DNA from: Mesostigma viride
Taxonomy: Eukaryota; Streptophyta; Mesostigmatophyceae; Mesostigmatales; Mesostigmataceae
Assembly: GCA_009746045.1 (NCBI GenBank)
Contig: RPFO01000015.1
Span: 1,954,998 to 2,018,997, forward strand
Length of the DNA: 64,000 nt
Direction: 5' to 3'
Shown: in pieces, positions 57,801 to 64,000 of the stretch
Position numbering within the stretch: the stretch's first letter is position 1
Layout of the letters: each line of letters starts with the position of its first letter
Notes under the pieces: model-generated
Databases searched by the model: none
The model's input: the letters and a program-made list of their open reading frames with translations, nothing else
Told to the model about the DNA's origin: nothing
Position numbers and translations under genes: made by a program

Positions 57801-58652
57801 CGGTCGGGGTTGGAGGGGGATGCCGCCAGCATCAAAGCAAACGGACCCGTCTCAGCGAATGCATGCACCCAGGGAGTGACAACGTCAGCCCATGGAAATG
57901 CCACCGCGGCGACCAGCGGTGGCCTCGGTCGCCCGGTTGCGGGGGGTAGCGTCTCCGCGGCCGCACCCACCATGCTCGCTTGCGGGGGTGGCAGCGTGAC
58001 AGGTGGTGGCATCGGGGGCTCTGCTCTGTCCTCGCTGGCGCGCCAGCCGAGCGCCGCATGGGCGTGCGCCAGCAGCTGTGGCAGCGTCGGTGGTGCGGTG
58101 GCCCGAGCGGGATGCCATGACTCCTCGACTGGTGCCCTGGCCCACAATACCACCAATGGCCACGACAGCGGCAGCAGCAACCTTGGCCTTCATGCGATCG
58201 CTTTACACGGCCAAGATGGGTACAGTGCGAAGGAGGGCAGTAACCACGGGGGCTCGCTCTCGTCCCCCTCTGGCCCCAACCAAGCCGTGGAGGCAGCGGC
58301 AGCGGCGCGCCTCGAGCGCAGCATGGGCATGCCTTCGCAGCCCATGGGGTCCACCTCCAGCTGGATCGCGTCGGCCTGCAACGGGGATCCCGCCACGCAC
58401 GCAACCAGCAGCGGCGGCACCACCAGCAGCAGCAACGGGCAGCTCTTCTTCCCCACCCCTTGCCGCAGCGGGGGTGCCTTCTCCCCTTTTGTGTCGGGGT
58501 CGGTCGTTCGGCCGGTTGCATCGGTGGCGGTGCGGTGCGGCGAAGTGGGCGGTGTCGTCGCCAGTAGCCACGGTGGAGTGGCCCAGGGTTGTGCCGGGGA
58601 GGGCCAGGCGCTTTCTATGCCGATCGACAGGGACGCCAAGACGGGGGCGTGA
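52745..58652 (+). CDS. Large plant-type bZIP transcription factor, 5 exons
   Basis: Exons 52745-54859, 55234-55314, 55543-55608, 55815-55880 and 56430-58652 give 705+27+22+22+740 codons, about 1,516 residues; all introns are phase 0 with GT-AG ends. The DNA-binding region KRKQANRESARRSKLRKK (715-732) has the N-x7-K spacing, and leucines at 738, 745, 752, 759, 766 and 773 form a perfect heptad zipper. The basic region resembles plant G-box-binding factors. Both long arms are Ser/Gly/Asn/Ala-rich, with an Asn run near residue 460. Typical GBFs are about 300-400 residues, so the arms are unusual. It should act in the nucleus as a dimer on ACGT-core sites. High GC and third-position G/C contrast with the transposon-rich neighbours, and no insertion breaks it: probably the only host gene here. 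Confidence 0.85.
55234..55880 (+). CDS. bZIP gene exons 2-4, DNA-binding and zipper region
   Basis: Exon 2 (55234-55314) holds the basic region, exon 3 (55543-55608) the first three zipper leucines, and exon 4 (55815-55880) the last three. Introns cut exactly at the basic/zipper hinge and mid-zipper, all phase 0, so the exons are modular. Confidence 0.88.
56430..58652 (+). CDS. bZIP gene exon 5, low-complexity C-terminal arm
   Basis: Begins MRARCGDLLPPAIMENSVTA after a CGCCCAG acceptor. 740 codons rich in Gly, Ala, Ser, with patches such as ARKRQRRRSGLEGDA that could be a nuclear localisation signal. TGA at 58650-58652. Confidence 0.8.
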   Translation: MRARCGDLLPPAIMENSVTAAIAATLTGNGGLANNLSNGPCNDVLRMLLGAAASGTGPGAASLPPHQHQHSASDGSSTSSSHTAQREHERGGMSNLGGTSNNSNACNSGLTAPGLPYASCGSKEAMAGGANSHIHSANPMRSASSPRSACKREGSLGDEPAAVSSGNKPCGGDYNNNNNAIDRNFAGDTHHRMAPSGGFVVRPTPASCSASGGRGVGPVGSRVALPADTRDAQEGAAAAIAFTSGNRVPGSPLGAVSAVLATPSPLARMGSSSCGDAVATAMDRDASAGSKARDTWDGFSSPPFAPGKVFAWAFSPGGLPASGCVAATAVLPMRGWALGDASRPRGADSPEEGVAWGGKGSGRQGAGGHGHEDKAGGVSLTAEDAAAAEVLMSASGSRSGALHYANGHKSNGMGGGPEAGEGKGQDGKGVHARQEMHACSGGVEGAAAPPARKRQRRRSGLEGDAASIKANGPVSANACTQGVTTSAHGNATAATSGGLGRPVAGGSVSAAAPTMLACGGGSVTGGGIGGSALSSLARQPSAAWACASSCGSVGGAVARAGCHDSSTGALAHNTTNGHDSGSSNLGLHAIALHGQDGYSAKEGSNHGGSLSSPSGPNQAVEAAAAARLERSMGMPSQPMGSTSSWIASACNGDPATHATSSGGTTSSSNGQLFFPTPCRSGGAFSPFVSGSVVRPVASVAVRCGEVGGVVASSHGGVAQGCAGEGQALSMPIDRDAKTGA

Positions 58653-59810
58653 GGGGAATTTCTTTACTACATTTACTCTTCCCTGCCCCATGGAGTCGGT
58701 CTGGGGGGAATCGGTTGGTCACATCATTCGATGGAACTTACTATCTCATCCCCATGATATCATCCCATGCCTCCCGAGGGGAACGGCTTTTGTTTCTCTG
58801 ACGGCCTGCCGATTTTGGAGCAAGGGGAACAGGCAGCAGCGGAGGACCAGGAGGGGTGGGCGATGCCAGGTGGAGTGGGCAAAATGGGGTGGGCACGTGA
58901 GCGGGCACCGCGGGATGGTAATGGGCCGTGTGGGTTAGAAAAGTGACCAGGCGAGGAAAAGGGGTGGCCCCCATGTGCTTGCTTGGAACCTGGGTCTCTC
59001 GCCTTGTCTCTCGCGCGGTCACGTCCATGCCCTCTCGTCCGGTCGAGCCCTCTTGCGCGGTCACGAGCAAGCCGTTCGCTTTTCATAATCGGCCCCGTCC
59101 CACAGGCAGCGAGATGAACGCTGCGACTTGGTGGTGTGGGAAACCGGCCTGTAAACACTGTACGTAGCGAGGAAACACGGTAGTCAGGGGTAGGGGCAGC
59201 GGGGGATGCTGTTCCGATGCGCAGCGTTGCGCGTGTGGCGTCCTAGCAGTTGTGTTTGCTTGCAGCCGGGGTGTCAGCGGAGCGGACACCTCAGAGATGG
59301 CAGCAGGACTAACTCTTGGGATTGCCAGCAGTTATGTACCACAAAAAAAAGGGGGCCTTGCGAAGCCGTAGCATGCCCACTGGGGACTTCTGCGGTTGAA
59401 AGGGTCCCGGTAGGATTAGAGCGTGGGACTTTTGGCGGTGGAAATGGCAGCGTTGCCAGGCATCCGATGTTGGATTGGGGAAGAGTGTTGATGCCCGTAA
59501 AACTGCGGCTGAATAGCTTGGATACTAGCTGGCAACCCTGCCTTGTCGTTGCTGCACTTTTAGATGAGGGTATATTGTGCGGGGCATAGGTCTGTACTTG
59601 TAATCCCCGGGTAGAGAGCAGTTGGTGTATCTGCTGATTAGAGACTACCCTCTATCCCTGGGTTAGTTAATCCCTGGGGTAATATGACTAACTTATTTGT
59701 GTAGGCTAGTTGTTTGCATAGCTCTAGGTATTTGATGAATGCATTTTCTAATTAGTATGTATCTCAATTCCAATGTGTATGACCTAATTTCATTCATGCA
59801 TGTGACTATC
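58653..59810 (+). other. 3' flank of the bZIP gene
   Basis: No convincing ORF. TGTAA words, used as polyadenylation signals in several green algae, occur at 59150 and 59597; the gene's real 3' end cannot be placed. Confidence 0.35.
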
Positions 59811-59988
59811 TCCAGGAATTAAATGAAATAGGAACATATCTCCGTTGGGAGTACATGTAGCACATATCCCTGACTGTCATGGCTGTATTTGTCGCGCGCC
59901 GGTTGATGGAGGAGGTGCGTCGCCTTCGCCCTGATGGTTTGCCGCTGGTCTTCATTTTTGTCGACTATATCAAGGCCTTTGACACGGT

Positions 59989-60121
59989 TGTTAGATAGAT
60001 GTAGTATTTAGCCAATGTAGATAGATTAGACCGGTAGGAATGTGTGCGCCCATCCATCCATTCATCGGGGTTAATGCTCCGTGACTCCCCAACGGGAGCA
60101 CGAGTCTAATTAATTAATTAA
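59989..60121 (+). mobile_element. 133-bp insertion with TTAA-rich tail
   Basis: Flanked by TTTGACACGGT on both sides (59978-59988, 60122-60132), an 11-bp target duplication. It ends in ATTAATTAATTAA and contains CTCCCCAACGGGAG like the LINE 3' ends here: a short LINE tail or SINE that uses the same machinery. Confidence 0.8.
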
Positions 60122-60349
60122 TTTGACACGGTCCTCTGGGAGGCTCTTTGGGCCATCCTAGCTCTGGACCGGGTACCACCAGCGTTTATTGCTGCCATTC
60201 GTCGACTGTATGAGGGCTCACAGGCAGTAGTGTGGACTGCGGAAGGCACCACCCCACCATTCCCCCTTCCTTCACCACGGGGTGTGGCAAGGTTGTGTCC
60301 TGTCCCCATATCCGTTCATTATTGTCGTGGATCACGTCATGCGCCGGGC

Positions 60350-60608
60350 TCTTGCTTGGACTGCTATGCAGGACAAGCAGAGGTGGAAGACCATTGTCCA
60401 GGCTCATACGCCCGCCCCTGTGGGCAAGCCCCCTCCCCCCAAGCGGAAGGGGCGCTTTGCTGAGTAGAATAGGTAGGGTTTTCAAGATTAGATATTAGCT
60501 TAGAGTTAGATTAGTTCGGTTTTGCGGCTTTGTCCCCCCTCCATCCATCCACGGGAATACGTGCTACATGATCTCCCAACGGAGTCATGTTATAACTTAA
60601 TTAATTTA
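60350..60608 (+). mobile_element. 5'-truncated LINE 3' end (259 bp) in an older LINE
   Basis: Flanked by ATGCGCCGGGC on both sides (60339-60349, 60609-60619). It encodes the last LINE residues (MQDKQRWKTIVQAHT, PVGKPPPPKRKGRF), then a 3' UTR with CTCCCAACGGAG and a TTAATTAATTTA tail. Confidence 0.85.
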
Positions 60609-60646
60609 ATGCGCCGGGCACGTGCGCATTTTACTGCTCTTAACCT

Positions 60647-61055
60647 GTGTTTTTTTACAACGCGATGTATCGCGTTGTAGGGTTAGAACGCGATGTATCG
60701 CGTTGTAATCTGACACGTGGCAGAAACAGTAGATACGAGATTTTCGGTCTGAAACTTGGTGGACGGCCTCCTTACATCCCGTAGAACTCAAGAAAAAATC
60801 CTGGTATTTTTTGGATTTCTTTTTGTGACAGCTGCAAACAAATATTAATTAATTAATTAAATCAACATCACTCCGTTGGGAGTAAATGTAGCACATATCC
60901 CTGACTAGATATAGCTTAGAGTTAGGTTAGTTCGATTACGCGGCCTCCTCCACACCACCCATCCAACCTGGAATATGTGCTACATGATCTCCCAACGGAG
61001 ACATGTTATAATTTAATTTAATTTAATTTTTTTTAATATCCCTGAGAAGGGGCAT
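60647..61055. repeat. Direct palindromic repeats and LINE 3' tails
   Basis: AACGCGATGTATCGCGTTGTA occurs twice in near succession (60659, 60687). From about 60850 to 61035 is a LINE 3' UTR on the plus strand with the CTCCCAACGGAG hairpin and an AATTTAATTTAATTT tail, facing the tail of the minus-strand LINE. Confidence 0.6.
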
Positions 61056-63721
61056 TAAAAATTAAATTAAATTAAATTAAATTATAACATGCCTCCGTGG
61101 GGAGGTCATGTAGCACATATTCCATGATGGATGGGGTGGAGGAAGCCGCGTGATCGAGCTATACTAACTCTAAGCTATCTAGAAAATCCTAACTACACTA
61201 CTCATCAAAACTCCTCCTCCGCTTGGGGGGAGGTGGCTTGCCCACAGGGTCGGGCGTGTGCGCCTTGACAATCTTCTTCCACCGCGTCTTGTCCTGCATG
61301 ACAGTCCAAAGACAGGAGAGAGAGTGGATGCGGTGCTCAAACTGGGCTGGGACCACTAGGTCGTCCAGCAACATCTGAACGTAGTTCGTGACAGGTTTCC
61401 CAACCCGTTTGGGAATGTCCGCGGGGCCAGGCCAGGTCAGAATGTGCCGCCCTGGCTGGCCAAGCCGCTGGGGGCCGGCCAGACCGAGGGTGGTGTCGAC
61501 CTGGCTGGTGCGGGCAAGGTGTCCTACAAATGCTATCCTACGCTGCCTAATCTCGTCCGAAACACGAGGCATGCCATGATACAAAGACTCTGATGACGGA
61601 CGCTCGGAAAAACCAACGTTAAGGACCTGTCGGAGCATCCTGTAAACCGTGCCGTCTAGCCTAGCTGCCAGTTTGGGTGGGAGGGTCCACGCCTCGGCGC
61701 CATACGTGAGCACCGTGAGGACGAGGACCTTGAAGAGCATGCGCTTGCGGTGCCCGCCCAGGCCCTTCGAGCGCCAGTAGGGTGTGAGCGAACGGAGCTT
61801 GGCCCAGGCAAGGCCGATGCGGGTGTCCACATCGTCGGCGGTGTCAGGAAGCCAGCTCCCCAACAGCTTGAAGCGGTCGCGGAACCGGACCTCCGTCCCA
61901 TCGAGCAGGCGCGGCAGCGGTGGTTTACTGGAGGCCCCAATCACCATCGCCTCGGTTTTGACACTAATCTCCAACCCCACCGCCCGCGCCTCCAGGCCCA
62001 GGCAGTCCAGCCAGGTCTGAATGTGCTCGGGGCTCTCGATGAGGGTGGTATCATCCGCATAAATCAGGTCGGCAAGGCGGTAACCAGGTCTAACCCCGCC
62101 GTGCTCTTTCACGTTAAGGATGTCCAAGCCTGGCTCAAACCCCTTAAGAGCAGTAAAGCGCGCACGTGCCCGGCGCATGACGTGATCCACGACAATAATG
62201 AACAGGTATGGGGACAGGACACAACCTTGCCACACCCCGTGGTGAAGGGGGAATGGTGGGGTGGTGCCTTCCGCAGTCCGCACTACTGCCTGTGAGCCCT
62301 CATACAGTCGGCGAATGGCAGCAATAAACGCAGGTGGCACCCGATCCAGAGCTAGGATGGCCCAAAGAGCCTCCCAGAGAACCGTGTCAATTTAGGCTTT
62401 GATGTAGTCAACAAAAATGAAGACCAGCGGCAAACTGTCAGGGGGAAGGCGACGCACCTCCTCCATCAATCGGCGCGCGACAAACACAGCCATGACAGTG
62501 TTACGACCACGACGGAAACCCATCTGAGACTCACTGGCCCAGGTGTGGGTCCAGCGCGGCGCGGAGCCTGTGCAGCATCATGCGCATGAAGACCTTCAGC
62601 GCGGCGCTCTGGAGGCAGACACCCCGGTAGTTACCGGGGTCAGCAGCAGAGCCCTTCTTGTACAGCATGACGCGGATGGCCGTCTGCCACTCAGCAGGCG
62701 GAGGCTCGTCAGAGAGCAGGACACGGTTGCAGAACGCCAGCAGAAGGGCCTTAACCGCCAGATCAGGGGTCTTCAGCAGCTCAGCAGAAAGGTGGTCGGC
62801 ACCGACCGCCGCATCGTACCGCAGGCGAGCAAGGGCGCCGTCCAATTCCTTCAAAGTGAAGGGGTGGACGACGTCGTCAGTGGCAAGGCAGCCCTCCTGC
62901 AAGGCGGGGACGTGGTAGTCCGCGGCCGAGGAGGGGGGCGCTGGCGGCGGCGGGGGTCCGGCGACTACCCGAGGCGGGCGGCCGTCTCGGGGTGAAGCGG
63001 CGGGGGGGGGCGCGAGCCCCACCGGTCAAGGAAACATTGTGGGCCAACCAGCGGTCAAGGCTGACCGGCGCCGTGCCGTCCCCCGTGTGCTCCACCGGGG
63101 TGCGCTGCCGCCGGCCGCCGAGCCGGTCGAGGTGGTACCACATGTCCTTGCCCTGGTTGCGAGCCTGGCAGGCCTTGGCATCCGCGATGCACTGGGCCGC
63201 CTCCGCGTCCTGAGCGTGCTCGTAGGCCTCCACAAGGGCGGCCTGGAGCAATGGTTTCTGCAGCGGGTCCCGGTTACGCTTGAGGCGGTGCCGGGCGGCC
63301 AAGACCTTGGGGTCCTGGCGGTAGAGCGGGCCGGGGCGGCGGCGGGGCATGACCGGCAGGTGCCGAGCCGCCAGCAACGGAGCACGGGCCGCAAAGCCCG
63401 CAAAAATGGCGGCGTTGGGGGCACCCTTGTCCAGCTCGTCGACGTCCGCCCGGGCGTCCAGGGCCGACAGGTACTCCTGGCGGCACCGGTTCCGCTCGTG
63501 CTCGGCGTCCGTCCAGTCCTCAGGATCTCCCTTGACCGGGCGTAGAGCAGACCAGTCAGGGCGGACCACTGGGGCGCGGCGCGCGGGGACGTGGAACCGG
63601 AGCCGAAGGGTCGCGCGCACCAACCGGTGGTCAGAGCACACCGTCGGCGTGTCAAACACTCGGGTGTCCAGGACCGAGGTGCACCTGGACTGCCGTACCA
63701 CCACGTAGTCCAAACAGGCCT
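61056..63721 (-). pseudogene. LINE with APE-type endonuclease and reverse transcriptase
   Basis: Minus strand. The endonuclease C terminus (63713 on: DYVVV, TVCSDHRLVRATLRLRF) is followed by a linker and the RT (LYKKGSAADPGNYRGVCL, GFRRGRNTVM, FIFVDYIKA, VWQGCVLSPYLF, LIYADDTTLI near 62050-62065), then a C-terminal RRIAFVGHLARTS segment and a Lys/Arg/Pro end at 61198. It has frame changes near 62900-63000 and at 62525 and a TAA at about 62395 where the plus-strand copy has Phe. It ends in a 3' UTR and ATTTA-repeat tail. Endonuclease N terminus and any ORF1 are missing. Clade not assigned (CR1/L2/RTE-like in general form). Confidence 0.82.
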
Positions 63722-63872
63722 GACGCGACGGGAGCTATGGCCGACCTACCTCCAGCTCCGGCAGACCAAGGCGGGGCAGCCGGTGTACTGGAAGGGGGCG
63801 GCCATCTACGTCGGCCACAAGCCCTGGCAGGCGACCCCCGCGGCCCCAGCGACTCCAGACGCCCCAGCTTAG
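63722..63872 (+). pseudogene. Plus-strand coding fragment at the LINE 5' end
   Basis: Encodes LTRRELWPTYLQLRQTKAGQ, then PVYWKGAAIYVGHKPW and a Pro/Ala end with TAG. It begins exactly where the minus-strand LINE coding sequence ends. The orientation switch fits a 5' inversion during LINE insertion, the fragment being an inverted upstream piece of the same element. Sequence after it to 64000 shows no gene. Confidence 0.4.
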
Positions 63873-64000
63873 GGGAATACAGCAGTAGTAGTGTAGAATA
63901 GATAGACCGTGACCATGTACATGTACGCCTCCTACAGGCACTATACCAGCTGAGCCACGAGCATTATTTAACCATGCATATGTGTGCCTATGATGTGCCA

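Larger units (their letters stand above)
59873..60646 (+). pseudogene. Truncated LINE copy, plus strand, with two insertions
   Basis: Encodes AVFVARRLMEEVRRLRPDGL, FIFVDYIKAFDTV, LWEALWAILALDRVPPAF and VWQGCVLSP, the same reverse transcriptase as the minus-strand LINE at 61-63.7 kb. It is interrupted at 59989-60121 and again at 60350-60608, then resumes briefly (60620-60646) and ends. 5' truncated next to an inverted LINE tail (59815-59870). Confidence 0.8.

Overview
This is eukaryotic nuclear DNA, very rich in transposons. Protein genes are split by GT-AG introns, one intron carries a TACTAAC branch site, and the only clear host gene is a large plant-type bZIP factor. Copia, LINE, TIR and solo-LTR-like elements are stacked inside one another. 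I favour a green or streptophyte alga, but that is inference (moderate to low confidence); no rRNA, tRNA or organelle gene pins the species.

Layout. 1-6095 is a CTG tract, essentially pure from 518 on, and 6144-6664 is a CCCTTG tract. Read on the minus strand both lie in frame inside the basic linker of a retroelement gag gene, whose remaining upstream part runs to 7880. At 7884 this gene is interrupted by a 24.3-kb terminal-inverted-repeat element (7884-32163, duplicated CCT on each side). The other half of the gag-like reading frame resumes at 32164 and joins in frame. The large element carries two divergent intron-containing genes: a leftward one (21054 to 8178, about 2,448 codons once three later insertions are subtracted) and a rightward one (25919 to 29473 or 30453) with DDE/RNase H-like transposase motifs. 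A third small ORF lies at 31280-31717. The centre (21.1-25.9 kb) holds palindrome-headed tandem repeats and two minisatellite arrays of opposite G/C polarity. A 22-bp palindrome family occurs about 25 times inside the element, always outside exons, and I did not see it elsewhere. Nested in the element are a 481-bp MITE, a tandem long+short element, a 1.7-kb TTAA element, an LTR-like segment and a 215-bp MITE.

33.5-40.0 kb holds a plus-strand copia-type element with a broken gag and an intact 1,126-codon pol. Its retropepsin-like domain lies between integrase and reverse transcriptase, not ahead of integrase. 40-52 kb is further mobile DNA: a 412-bp TIR or LTR segment, a decayed viroplasmin/RNase H1-N-like fragment, a second copy of the tandem long+short element, a young 3.8-kb LTR retrotransposon (two differences noticed between 594-bp LTRs, CTCGG target duplication) that sits inside a MITE and itself holds a TIR element, and a 1-kb TA-flanked TIR element.

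52745-58652 is a five-exon bZIP gene (about 1,516 residues, all introns phase 0). 59.8-63.9 kb is a cluster of LINE copies, some inserted into others with 11-bp target duplications. Apart from the bZIP gene, nearly everything readable is a transposon gene, so the window is mainly a record of insertions whose order can be read from the restored reading frames.
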